Assembly: GCA_025232375.1 (NCBI GenBank) | Contig: CP060419.1 | Coordinates: forward strand, 1,673,001-1,737,000 | Reading direction: 5' to 3' | Source: Pseudoxanthomonas sp. NC8 | GTDB taxonomy: Bacteria; Pseudomonadota; Gammaproteobacteria; Xanthomonadales; Xanthomonadaceae | DNA length: 64,000 nucleotides | In this document: positions 19,507-28,877 of the stretch, piece after piece | How the letters are laid out: the number at the start of each line of letters is the position of its first letter | Position numbering within the stretch: the stretch's first letter is position 1 | The notes under the pieces: model-generated | The model's database searches: none | What the model saw: only the letters and a program-made list of their open reading frames with translations | What the model was told of the DNA's origin: nothing | Program-made: the position numbers and the translations under genes

Positions 19507-19968
19507 GCCGGTCGCGGTCGCGGTCGCGGTCCGGGGGCGTCCGGGAACGGGGCGCGGGGCAGGTCCTGCCTTGCTCCCCCTGCAGACACCCGCGTGGCCG
19601 GGTGGCCCCGGAACGGAGCGCGCCGGCAGCGGAACCGGGGCACCGGGCCGGGCGTGCCGAGGGCAGGATTTTCCGACGCACGCGTCAGGCTTTTCCTACA
19701 TGCCGATGGGTGGAGTTGGCCGTCTGTTCGGCGGCCGGCGCCACAGGCGACCCTGTGCATGCCGGCCGAGAGCGGGCTGGTTTACCGGAATGGAGCAGAG
19801 CCGTGTCGCAGAACCCGGGTGTCGCCGGAGCCGCATTATCCGGCCAGCGCCGGGCGCGAAGCGGCCCACGCCTGATCGATCCGTCTCCCAGCCGACGTCC
19901 CCCTGGCGTCGGTACGTGCAGCAGGCCCCTGCGTCGGACCCCGGAGGGGAACCCCCGCTGCACTTTCC
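19507..19968. other. Non-coding stretch
   Basis: These bases hold no convincing gene on either strand. A short tandem GCGGTC array (about 4 copies) lies at 19510-19533. The composition is noticeably less coding-like (third-position GC bias is absent), in keeping with decayed sequence after the GGDEF stump. Confidence 0.35.
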
Positions 19969-19995
19969 ACGGCCGCCCCCGGGCGGCCGTTTCTT
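19969..19995 (-). terminator. GC-rich hairpin after the porin-like operon
   Basis: A 10-bp perfect stem (ACGGCCGCCC with its complement, 2-base gap) lies about 40 bases past the stop of the minus-strand beta-barrel gene. On the plus strand it is followed by TTCTT, so it could also stop plus-strand transcription. It most likely ends the cupredoxin/EAL/porin operon. Confidence 0.5.
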
Positions 19996-20032
19996 GCCGC
20001 CGGCCGCGAAGTCGGGTCGTCCGGGGCCGGGC

Positions 20033-21250
20033 TCAGAAGAAGACGCGCGCGCCCAGCTGCAGCTGCAGTTCGGTCTGCCGCGCCGCCAATCCTTCGTCGC
20101 GCCGCTGGTTGCGGCTGCTGTCGATGTACAGCACTTCGGCGCTCAGCCGCAGCCGCGCCTGCGGGCGCCAGTTGAGCGCCAGCGTCCACGCGTTGCCGTG
20201 TTCGCTCAACGATGACGACCCGCCGGGTTCCTGCCGGCCTGGAACAGTTCCGCGCGCAGCGCGGGCTGCCAGGCGCCGTACTCGCGCGCCAGCATCAGGT
20301 AGCCGGCATTGAATTCGGTATCGAGGACCATCCCGGGCACCGGCTCGAAGATCGTGTAGCCGTGCATGGCCTTAGCCCAGCAGCGCCCATTCGCCGAAGC
20401 GCTGTTCGGCCGCCGCGCTCCAGAAATAGGTGTGCCAGGCGTACAGGGTGCGGCCGGCGTACTCCACCGATTCGGACAGGTCGGCATCGTTGTCGTAGTA
20501 CAGGACGCTGAAGCGTTGCTGCGACGAGGGCGCCCAGCCCAGCGAGCCGTAGAATCCGGGGGTGTCGTCCATCTCGATGAACGGCCGGAACCGCATCGGC
20601 ACCGGTGCGTATGCCACCGTCGCGTACACGTCCGGCTGGCGCAGGCTGCCGTCGAGGCCGGTGGTGATGTCGCCCAGCGCCCAGCCGCGCGAGGCGAGCA
20701 GTTCGCCGGCGGGGTCGTTCTTGAAGAATATCGCCGCGCGCGCGTCGAGCGTGCCATGTCGGCCGCGGTGCTCGGCGCGCAGTTCCGCGCCGATCGTGCG
20801 CAGTTCCTCGCCGACCCAGCTGTTGATCGCCGAAGGGGTCAGGGTGCGGGTGGTGCTCCAGCCGACACCGTCGTGCTCCAGCGAGATCGGCGGGAAGAAC
20901 GCGCCGGCCTGGACCGACCAGCGCCATGGCGTGGTCGACACCGGGCGGTAGCGCAGCCAGGCCTCGGTCACGTCGAGCGGCCTGGGCAGTTCGGGCAGGT
21001 ACTGCGCGGTGGCGCTGGCCAGCAGCGACGGCGTGGCCTGGTAGCTGACATTCAGCGCGCCGCCACCCGACAGCGCGTCATCGCCGCCACCGAAGCGGGT
21101 CTTGCCCATAGGCCGCCGTCGAGCCAGCTGGTTTCCCCGGCCGGATCGGGTAAGGCGCAGGTCCAGGTAGCCTTCCACGTGCACGGACTGGGCCAGCGCG
21201 GGTTGCGCCAGCAGGCAGGTCGCGGCCGCCAGCAGGAGTTTGCGTGCCAT
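20033..21250 (-). CDS. Outer-membrane beta-barrel (porin-like) protein
   Basis: The protein begins MARKLLLAAATCLLAQPALA, a signal peptide, and continues with alternating amphipathic strands: SVHVEGYLDLRLTRSG, WRWSVQAGAFFPPISLEHDG, RFRPFIEMDDTPGFYGSLGW, QRFSVLYYDNDADLS, RLRLSAEVLYIDSS. It ends LQLQLGARVFF with a terminal aromatic residue, as outer-membrane barrels do. Length is about 405 residues. Breaks: about 21110-21130, 20370-20375 (CCAGG read as CTAAGG on the coding strand, which truncates the protein unless repaired), and about 20215. It starts one base inside the EAL-gene stop (TGATG), so the two are coupled. Its cargo is unknown; the shared operon suggests a surface or nutrient function tied to c-di-GMP. 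Confidence 0.65.
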
Positions 21251-23599
21251 CAGTGTCCGGTCTCCACCAAGGGCCGCCCGTGTCCGTCCTGGATCGAACG
21301 GGCGAACTCCTCCACCGGCAGCGGACGCGAGATCAGGAAACCCTGTGCATGGTCGCAGCCGATCTCGCGCAGTAAGGCCAGTGCGGCCGCATCCTCGACA
21401 CCTTCGGCGGTGACCCGGTAGCCGAGGTGGTGGCCGAGCTCGACAATGGAACCCACGATGATCCTGTCCTCGCGCGAGTGCGCCAGGTGGGTGATGAAGG
21501 TCTTGTCGATCTTCAGTTCGCGCACCGGCAGCCGCCGCAGGTAGGCGAAGGAGGAATGGCCGACGCCGAAGTCGTCGATGGCCAGGTCGATGCCCTGGTC
21601 GGCGAGGCGGCGCAGCACCGCGATCGCCGCATCCGGCTTCCCCATGATCGCGCTCTCGGTGATCTCTGGGGCGATCTGCGCCGGCGCCACGCCGTGCGCC
21701 TGGAGCAGCGCGGCGATGCGGCGCGGAAGGTCGGCGTCCTCGAGGTCGCGCGCGGAGATGTTGATGCAGACGCGCAGGGCGCGACCTTCGGCCTTCCAGC
21801 GGCTGGCCTGGGCGATGCCCGCGTCCAGTGCCCAGCGGGTGACCCGGCGGATGTTGCCGGTCTCCTCGGCCAGGGCGATGAAGGCATCCGGCGGCACCGG
21901 GCCGAGCACCGGATGCACCCAGCGCGTCAGGCCCTCGGCGCTGTCGATGCGGTCCTCCTGCAGGTTGAGCTTGGGCTGGTAGTGCAGCTGCAGGCCGCCG
22001 AACTCGAGCGCATGGCGCAGCTCGCCCATCAGCGACAGGCGTTCGGGCCGGTGCGGGTCGGTCACCGGGTCGTACAGCGCGATCGGATCGACCGCACGCA
22101 GCGCACCGATCATCGCCACTTCCGCGCGGCGGAGCAGGACGCCGGCATCGGTTCCGTGCTCCGGCGCCGGCGCGATGCCGACGGCCGGCGCGAAATCGAG
22201 GGTGAGGTCGGCTTCGCGGTAGGGATCGCTCAGCGCCTCGACCACGGCCTGGGCGAGCTTGCGTGCATCGCCCAGCGCGGCGTCCGGCATGAACACCGAC
22301 AGCTGGGTATCCGTCGCGCGCGCCACCAGCGTGTCGCCGGCGACGGCCTGGACGCGCGCGCCGGCTTCGCGCATCAGCCGGTCCGACACCACGTGGCCGA
22401 GGGTCTTGATGATCTCCGGCAGGCGTTCCAGGCCGAGCACCAGCAGCGCCGAGCGCGTATCCGGGCGCGACGCGAACCGGTCGCGGATCGCGGCCTCGGT
22501 GCAGGCCCGGTTCGGCAGGCCGGTCACGTGGTCATGGCTGGCCTTGGTGCAGGATGTGGGCTTCGCGCTCGCGGATCGCGTGGGCCATGTTGCCGAACGC
22601 ACCGGCGAGCTGGCCGAGTTCGTCGGTGCGCGCCGGCGGCGGCGGCAGGCTGTAGTCGCCGGCCGCGATGCGCTGGGCCAGCGCGGCCAGCGCCTCGACC
22701 GGGCGCGATACGCTGCGTGCGATCAGCCAAGCACAGGTAAGGCCCACGCTCAGGCCGAACGCCAGCAGCGCCGCCCACGCCAGGCCCACTGACCGGTAGG
22801 GCTTGAGCGCGTCATCGACCGAGAAGCCGAGCACGGCGGCCACCCGCGGCCCCGCCTCCGGCCCGGCCAGCCATACGGCCTGCGCGACGTACTCGCGGCC
22901 GCCGACGTCGGCCACCACCGGCGCGGTGGGCAGGCTGCCGCGCAAGGCCAGCGGCACGGCAAGCCGGCCGGGATCGCTGCCTCGGGCCAGCACCGCGTAG
23001 TTGCCCGGGGAATCGGCGGCGACCAGTTCAATGCTCTTGGGCAGGGTGGACTGCTGCTGCAGGCGCCGCACCACGCGGTCGTCCACGGGAATGGATGCGC
23101 CGATGTAGCCGATAAGGTCCGGCGCGAACACCGGCACCACCACCATCCAGTAGGCGCGCTGCTTCCAGGTCACGAGCACCGCCACCGGCTCCTGGAGGGC
23201 GCGATCGAGCAGGTCGGCATGCGCAAACGCGGTCCCCGCCGGCCATTGCGCGGTGGTGTCCGCCTCGATCCGCCCGTCCACGCCGATCAGCAGCATCTGC
23301 GCGGCACCGACGCGACGGCCGTGGTTGTTCAGCGCCGACGCGAGCGTGGCCTGGTCGCGCTGTGCGATCGCCGAGCGCAGGGCGAAATCCCGCAGTAAGG
23401 ACCTGCACGCTGGCGGCCGCGCCGTGGGCCATGTCCTGGAACTGGTGGACGAAGGACTGCGTGGCCACCTGCAGCTGGCGCTTGCCTTCGTCGACGAGTT
23501 CGCCGCGGGTGACGCGATAGACGAGCAGGGCGGTCAGGCCTGGACGATGACCAGGGGGCCAGCACGAAGAACGACGCCAAGGCGGAAGCGGAACCCCAT
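21250..23599 (-). CDS. dCache-HAMP-GGDEF-EAL c-di-GMP protein
   Basis: From the ATG at 23599: a membrane helix (LRAGPLVIVQAL...LLVYRV), a periplasmic sensor of about 240 residues of dCache type (AQMLLIGVDGRIEADTTAQW, RAYWMVVVPVFAPDLIGYIG), a second helix (AWAALLAFGLSVGLTCAWLIA), a HAMP domain (RPVEALAALAQRIAAGDY), a degenerate GGDEF domain lacking the GGEEF loop, and an EAL domain. The EAL part keeps the key residues: the glutamate in AEGLTRW (EGL instead of EAL), NISARDL, EITESAIM, DDFGVGHSS, ELKIDKTFI and TAEGVED, so phosphodiesterase activity is plausible. Breaks lie at about 23550 and 23395 and about 22550 (near CCTTGG). It follows the cupredoxin gene by 16 bases and overlaps the barrel gene. 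Confidence 0.8.
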
Positions 23600-23615
23600 G
23601 GCCGGCGCGCCGCCG

Positions 23616-24274
23616 TCAGTACCGCGTGTGTTCGCGGTCGAACTGGCGCCGCGAATCCGGCAGCAGCGTCAGCGGGAAATCCAGGCGGCGTTGCTCGTCC
23701 GCGCCGAGCGAGATGCCGGACTGCACCAGGTCCGGGCGCTGGGCGGCAGGCGCGGGTGCCAGACGCGCACATCGAATTGGCCCGCCGGCACGTCGTGGAA
23801 GCGGGTCGCGCCGTCGCTGCCGGTGCGTGCGATCCAGGGCGCGTCGGAAATGTAGAGGTAGTTGATCATGCCGTCGTGGATGTTGCAGCCCACGGCGATC
23901 ACCCCGGTACGGTCCAGTTTCAGCGGGGCCGAGGTTTCGCCCGGCGCAAGCACGAACTCGAACGCCTTGATCGGCGAGAACGAATAGACGTGGTGGCGGG
24001 TGCGATCGCTGTTGCGGTAGACGACATCTTCGCCGGGCCGGAACACCTCGACGTAGGGAGCGAAGACCAGCGCCTTCTGGTCGATCATGCGCGGGGAAGT
24101 TCCCCGCAGCGGTGCCCGGCGCGGTTCACCCTGCGCGCCTGCGGCCACCACGGTCACCACCGCATCGGCGACGGGCTGGCCCTTGCTGTCGATGACGTGC
24201 ACGTCGAGTTCGGCCGCTGCGGCGGGAGCGCCGAGCAGGGCCAGTATCCAGAAAGCCGCTGCCTGTTTCCGCAT
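23616..24274 (-). CDS. Cupredoxin-like exported protein (methylamine-utilization type)
   Basis: The 220-residue protein starts MRKQAAAFWILALLGAPAAA, a signal peptide. Its N-terminal half is an Ig-like domain (ELDVHVIDSKGQPVADAVVT). The C-terminal half has copper-site candidates: a histidine pair in DRTRHHVYSFSP and a Cys-His-Met set in VIAVGCNIHDGMINYLYI, fitting a type-1 copper protein. Such proteins are annotated as methylamine utilization or plastocyanin-like proteins. One break at about 23755 is a homopolymer slip; the corrected end reads RLDFPLTLLPDSRRQFDREH. It is first in an operon with the EAL and beta-barrel genes, an arrangement that hints at copper- or redox-responsive c-di-GMP control. 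Confidence 0.65.
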
Positions 24275-24639
24275 GCCTCCCCCGAGGCGCCGCTGATGGA
24301 TGGCCACCCCGCGGCCACGGATGCAGGTTAGCACCGGCGGTGGCGGGCGCAACGGCCGGCAGAAGCGGAGTTTGCGCTGCCTGCCACCCGCCCGTGCACA
24401 CCCAGTATCGGGGGTGGGGCGTTGGTCGTGTATTGGCCTTGGTGGCGGGGTTCTGTAGCTTCGCTAGCCCCACGTGGATCGTGCGGATGGCCGGCGCGGA
24501 CTTCGCTGTCCCGGGGCGGGGTTGCGGAGCAACCGCATCCGGCGCTGGATCACGCAAGGCGCCGCACCGCCGATGCCGTGCCGCGGAAGGTGCCGAGCCG
24601 CTTCAGCGCAGTCGCGGCGGGTCCGCGGCGACGGCTGTC
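24275..24639. other. Intergenic region, no gene seen
   Basis: These 365 bases lie after the DUF2058 stop and before the cupredoxin gene, both on the minus strand, so the operon promoter for the latter should be here. Short imperfect inverted repeats (CCACCCGCC... and GGGGTGGGGCG near 24387-24420) are present. No reading frame on either strand looks protein-like. Confidence 0.35.
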
Positions 24640-25194
24640 TCACCAGACCAGGTCGTCCGGCACCTTGAACTGGGCGTAGTAGGCGTCGTCCTCGGAGGTC
24701 GTGGCCTCCGCCGTGGCGGCCGCGCCCTGGCCGTGGTCGAGCACGATCATTGCCGGGACGCGCTCGCGCACCTTGTCGGCGGCCACGCGCGGCAGCAGTT
24801 CGAAGCGCTCGTCCAGGCGCGCGATCACCAGCGCACCGGTCGACAGCTTCCGGCGCAGGTCGGCGTCGATCAGCACGGTGCGGATCGCGCCGTCCACGGT
24901 GAAGCGGTATTCGCTCTCGCCGGTGCGGGGCACCTTCCGGTCCTGGATGATCTGCCTTGCCTGGGCGCGGAGCTCGGTAAGGTGGGCCTGCGCCTTGCGC
25001 TCGGCGGCGAGGGCGCGGTCGCGCTCGGCCTTCTCGGCGCGGGCCCGTTCCACTTCCAGCTGGATTTCGCCGGGCGCGGACGGGCCCTTGGCATGCCGGG
25101 CCTTGTTCTGCTCGCGGGCGATCTCGGCCACTTTCGATTTCTTGGTAAGGCCGGCCTTGAGCAGCTGTTCCTGCAGGGGATTGGGCTTTGCCAT
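24640..25194 (-). CDS. DUF2058 family (YaiL-type) nucleoprotein
   Basis: The 184-residue protein begins MAKPNPLQEQLLKAGLTKKS, the diagnostic opening of the DUF2058/YaiL family. A long Lys/Arg/Glu-rich helix follows (RARAEKAERDRALAAERKAQ), then a compact C-terminal domain (RFTVDGAIRTVLIDADLRRK, LDERFELLPRVAADKVRER). YaiL-type proteins are thought to be nucleic-acid-associated, but the molecular role is not settled. The frame is intact. It is transcribed divergently from the YgjP-like peptidase gene with 66 bases between them. Confidence 0.85.
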   Translation of the reverse strand: MAKPNPLQEQLLKAGLTKKSKVAEIAREQNKARHAKGPSAPGEIQLEVERARAEKAERDRALAAERKAQAHLTELRAQARQIIQDRKVPRTGESEYRFTVDGAIRTVLIDADLRRKLSTGALVIARLDERFELLPRVAADKVRERVPAMIVLDHGQGAAATAEATTSEDDAYYAQFKVPDDLVW

Positions 25195-25260
25195 GTCGCG
25201 GTTTCTTGGAGGTTGCTTCCCGGTCATCATACCGGCCCAGTGCAACCGCCCGCGCCACCG

Positions 25261-25761
25261 ATGGAACCCCTGAAGTACCTGGCCGGTTACCCGCCGCACC
25301 TGCAGGCGCGCGTGCGCGAGCTGATCGGGCAGGGGCGGCTGGGGCCGATGCTGGCCGAAAAGTACGGGCAGGGCCACGCCGTGCGCAACGATGGCCAGCT
25401 GTACGCCTATGTCCAGGCGCTCAAGGACCGGCACCTGCGCCAGTCGGTGCCGCTGGGCAAGGTGGTCTACGACGGCAGGCTGCAGGTGGTGAAGCATGCG
25501 CTCGGCACGCATACGGCCGTGTCCCGCGTCCACGGCGGCCGGCTCAAGGCGAGCCGCGAGATCCGCATCGCCTCCGTGTTCCGCGATGCGCCGGCCGAAT
25601 TCCTGAAGATGATCGCCGTGCACGAGCTGGCGCACCTGAAGGAATACGAGCACAACAAGGCGTTCTACCAGCTGTGCACGCACATGGAACCCGACTACCT
25701 CCAGCTGGAATTCGACCTGCGCTTGTACCTGACCCACCTGGAGCTGGGCCCGCCGGCGTAG
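25261..25761 (+). CDS. YgjP-like (SprT/WLM superfamily) metallopeptidase
   Basis: The 166-residue protein carries the zinc signature MIAVHELAHLKEYEHNKAFY (HExxH, with a further histidine ten residues later) at about residues 117-136. C-terminal helices LQLEFDLRLYLTHLE follow. The conserved opening PLKYLAGYPPHLQARVRELI also fits the YgjP-like DUF45 group. Substrates of these small cytosolic peptidases are poorly known. The start codon is not preceded by a strong ribosome binding site. The frame is intact. Confidence 0.75.
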   Translation: MEPLKYLAGYPPHLQARVRELIGQGRLGPMLAEKYGQGHAVRNDGQLYAYVQALKDRHLRQSVPLGKVVYDGRLQVVKHALGTHTAVSRVHGGRLKASREIRIASVFRDAPAEFLKMIAVHELAHLKEYEHNKAFYQLCTHMEPDYLQLEFDLRLYLTHLELGPPA

Positions 25762-25811
25762 GTCCCCGTATCCTGTGGGCAACGGCTGGCGTGGCCGGGC
25801 ATTCCACCGGG

Positions 25812-26536
25812 ATGGGGAGCATGCGGACACACGGACATGTCCTGGGCGCTTTCTTGCTGTTCGCAGCCACGGCTGCCCATGCCGCGCAGGCCGGCGGCGA
25901 CGAAGCCCTGATCGATCGCGACGATCAGAGGGTGATGGCCACCTACGCCTTATGGACGCCCACCCGGACCTGAAGTACCGGAGCGAGGGTTGGCTGGCCT
26001 TCCACGGCGGCAGGTTCGAGGAGGCGATCGCCCACTTCACCCGGGCCGCCAGCTTCGGCGACAAGCCGTCGCAGGCGATGCTCGCGGAGATGGCGTGGAA
26101 GGGACAGGGTAAGGCCGTCGACCGTGCGCTTGCCTATGCCTGAGGCCGACCTGGCCGCCGAGCGCGGTTACCGGCAGTTCGTCGCGCTGCGCGAACGCTA
26201 CTGGGCCCGGCTCGCACCGGAAGAGCAGATGCAGGCGCTCACGGTTGGTCAACCGTTGCTGGCGGCCTATTCCAGTGCGGTCACGCAGGTTGCTCTGGCG
26301 AAGCACATGCGCAACGCGCGCCGCTCCATGGTCGGCGGTCGCTTCAACCGCAGTGCCGAGGTGAGGGTGCTTATGGGCCGGGCGACTTGTGGACCACGAT
26401 CCGCGGGCACGACTTCTACGCCGAGAAGTTCTGGAACCCGCGCCGGTACCAGGAGTGGACCGACGCGCTGTGGACCGACCCGCCGAAGGAGAACGTGGAC
26501 GTCGGCGAGCCTGCGGCCGTCCGCAAGCAGGACTGA
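25812..26536 (+). CDS. Exported Sel1-like repeat protein
   Basis: A signal peptide (MRTHGHVLGAFLLFAATAAH, counted from the second ATG at 25821) precedes tetratricopeptide-like helices of the Sel1 kind: YRSEGWLAFHGGRFEEAIAH, FTRAASFGDKPSQAMLAEMA, WKGQGKAVDRALAYAWADLA. The rest, DLWTTIRGHDFYAEKFWNPR followed by RYQEWTDALW, is a conserved tail of unknown role. Breaks at 25952 (CCTGG context), 26139 (CCTGG read as CCTGAGG) and about 26370 are needed to keep one frame. Sel1-like proteins usually scaffold others; nothing nearby indicates a partner. Confidence 0.6.
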
Positions 26537-26558
26537 ACGCGCAGCGCGCTGCCGGGGC

Positions 26559-27042
26559 TCAGCCGCGCAGTGCGGCCTCGATCGCGGCGATGTCGATCTT
26601 GCGCATCGTCATCATCGCTTCGAAGGCGCGCTTGGCCGCCGCCGGGTCGGGGTCGGAGATGGCCTCGATCAGCACGCGCGGGGTGATCTGCTAAGGACAG
26701 GCCCCACTTGTCCTTGCACCAGCCGCAGGCACTTTCCTTAGCCGCCGTTGCCGACGATGGCGTTCCACAGCCGGTCGGTCTCTCGGCCTGGTCTTCGGTG
26801 GCGACCTGGAAGGAGAACGCTTCGCTGTGCTTGAACGTCGGGCCGCCGTTGAGGCCGATGCAGGGGATGCCGAGCACGGTGAACTCGACGGTGATCACGT
26901 CGCCCTGCTTGCCGGACGGGTAGTCGCCGGGTGCGGGATGGACGGCGGTCACCGCGCTGTCGGGGAAGATGCTGGCGTAGAAGGTCGCGGCGTCGAGCGC
27001 GTCCTTGTCGTACCACAGGCAGATGGTGTTCCGGGCGGTCAT
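26559..27042 (-). CDS. VOC-family protein (3-demethylubiquinone methyltransferase-like fold)
   Basis: MTARNTICLWYDKDALDAAT and FYASIFPDSAVTAVHPAPGD, with FTVLGIPCIGLNGGPTFKHS and the C-terminal GWCKDKWGLSWQITPRVL, match the YdhR/PhnB-like VOC proteins formerly annotated as 3-demethylubiquinone-9 3-methyltransferase. The tail reads MMTMRKIDIAAIEAALRG in the repaired frame. Breaks: 26736-26741 (CCAGG read as CTAAGG on the coding strand), 26691-26696 (CCTGG read as CCTTAG), and about 26780. Length, about 160 residues, is normal. True methyltransferase activity is unlikely; there is no SAM motif. Confidence 0.7.
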
Positions 27043-27193
27043 GGGTGGAATCCTCGGCGGGATTGATGGAAGGGGCAGGGTAGGCCGCGGCGGCTAACGG
27101 AGAATCAAACCGGGTCGCAGCGACGCCGGCCCGGTTGTTGCGTGCGGGGGCCGGCAGTTACTTTGTCGTTCCACGAACCCGCGAATCGACACC

Positions 27194-28237
27194 ATGCAGC
27201 GACGGCAGTTCATCGGCGGTGCGGCCTTGGCGACGGCGGCCGCGCTGTTGCCGCTGGCCGGCGGCGCAGACGCAGCGGCAGCCGGGCCCCGGCGCGTGCT
27301 GCCGTTGCCGTTGCAGCCGGGCGACACCGTGGGGCTGGTCAGTCCCTCGTCGGCCACCGATGATCCAATCGACCTGCAGCTGGCCGCCGAGGCGATGCAG
27401 GCACTGGGCCTGAAGGTGACGGCGGGCCCGCACCTGGGCTCGCGCCGCGGCCACCTGGCCGGCAGCGATGCCGAGCGCGCCGGCGACCTCAATGCGATGT
27501 TCGCCGACCACGACGTGAGGGCGATCATCTGCGTGCGCGGCGGCTCCGGGGCGGCGCGCCTGCTGCCGCTGCTCGACTACGCGATGATCCGGCGCAACCC
27601 GAAGGCACTGCTCGGCTACTCGGACATCACCGCGCTGCACAACGCGCTGCTGAGTAAGGCCGGACTGGTCAGCTTCCACGGACCGATCGGTTCGGGCAGC
27701 TGGAACAGCTTCAACGCCGACCAGTTCCGGCGCGTGTTCTTCGCGCGCGAGCTGGTGGAGTACCGGAACCCGTCCGACCCGGGCGACGAGCTGGTACCGC
27801 GCCAGAACCGCACCATGGCCATCCACGGCGGCATCGCCCGCGGCGAACTGGTTGGCGGCAACCTCAGCGTGCTGTCGGCGCTGGCCGGTTCGCGCTACCT
27901 GCCGGATTTCAGCGGCAGGATCCTGTTCCTGGAGGACGTGGGCGAGGCGCCGTACCGGATCGACCGCATGCTGACCACGCTCAAGCTTGCAGGCGCGCTC
28001 GACCACCTCGCCGGTTTCGTCTTCGGCCAGTGCAGCGAATGCGATCCTGGCGGCGGTTTCGGCTCGCTGACGGTGCCGCAGATCCTGGACGACCACTTCG
28101 GGCCTCTGCAGATCCCGGCCTATCGTGGCGCGATGATCGGCCACATCCGCCAGCAGTTCATCCTGCCGGTGGGCGGGAAGGTCGAAATGGATGCCGATGC
28201 CGGTACGCTTCGCATGCTGGAGCCGGTGTTCCAGTAA
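27194..28237 (+). CDS. ldcA: LD-carboxypeptidase (peptidase family S66)
   Basis: The protein starts MQRRQFIGGAALATAAALLP, a Tat-like or Sec signal with an RRQF motif. S66 landmarks follow in order: GDTVGLVSPSS near residue 38, AIICVRGGSGAARLLPLLDY, the serine nucleophile in LLGYSDITALHNAL, the glutamate in LFLEDVGEAPYRIDR, and the histidine in GAMIGHIRQQFILPVG. These are the Ser-Glu-His triad of LD-carboxypeptidases, which trim the terminal D-Ala from murein tetrapeptides. E. coli LdcA is cytosolic; this copy has an export signal and would act in the periplasm. The frame is intact. The gene is followed 30 bases later by the GlcG/HbpS gene on the same strand. Confidence 0.85.
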   Translation: MQRRQFIGGAALATAAALLPLAGGADAAAAGPRRVLPLPLQPGDTVGLVSPSSATDDPIDLQLAAEAMQALGLKVTAGPHLGSRRGHLAGSDAERAGDLNAMFADHDVRAIICVRGGSGAARLLPLLDYAMIRRNPKALLGYSDITALHNALLSKAGLVSFHGPIGSGSWNSFNADQFRRVFFARELVEYRNPSDPGDELVPRQNRTMAIHGGIARGELVGGNLSVLSALAGSRYLPDFSGRILFLEDVGEAPYRIDRMLTTLKLAGALDHLAGFVFGQCSECDPGGGFGSLTVPQILDDHFGPLQIPAYRGAMIGHIRQQFILPVGGKVEMDADAGTLRMLEPVFQ

Positions 28238-28267
28238 CCGTGCAACCAACGACACAAGGAAGCTTTG

Positions 28268-28737
28268 ATGAACAGGAATACCGTCCTGGCCGCCGCCACA
28301 GCCGCCTGCATCGCCAGCGGTGGTGCGTGGGCGCAGACCCTGCGGCCGGCGCTGGATCCGGCCACGGCCGATGCGATCCGCGACCATTGCCTGCAGCCCA
28401 TGCGCGGAAGGCGAACTACGGCATCGCCGTGGCCGTGTACGACCAGGGCGGACAGCTGCTGAGCTTCGCCAACCATGGCGCGTCGCCGGCGTCCGGCGAG
28501 ATCGCGCAGTGGAAGGGGCGCTCGGCGGCGGTCTATCGCCACGCCACGCGCGATACGGCGGCCTGGAACATGGCCGCCGCGCCGATGATCTCCACGGCCG
28601 AGGGCGGGGTGCCGCTGTTCACCCGGGAGGGCGCCAGCCTGGGCGGCGTGGGCGTTTCCGGGGCGCCGTCGTCGTTCGACGCGGAGTGCGGCACGCGCGC
28701 GGCCGAAGCCTCGGGGCTGCGGGTATCGGCACCATAG
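28268..28737 (+). CDS. Exported GlcG/HbpS-type heme-binding family protein
   Basis: An AGGA ribosome binding site precedes the ATG at 28268; the signal peptide is MNRNTVLAAATAACIASGGA. The mature protein shows the GlcG/HbpS fold: NYGIAVAVYDQGGQLLSFA, the ASGEIAQWKGRSAAVYRHAT helix, GGVPLFTREGASLGGVGVSG, and FDAECGTRAAEASGL. These proteins bind heme or cobalamin-like ligands or act as extracellular sensors. One frame break at about 28410 is a missing C at GGCAAGG. It may be co-transcribed with the upstream LD-carboxypeptidase gene. Confidence 0.7.
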
Positions 28738-28877
28738 CGGAGCCCGCCGCCACACGGCGGTGCCCGACCACCGGAGATCGTTGCCGCTTTCCGGATGGCA
28801 CCGGCGACAGACGCGCACGCCTGCAGCTACGCACGTTTAACAAGCACATTCCTATCCTCCCGGCGGGGAGAAACTGA

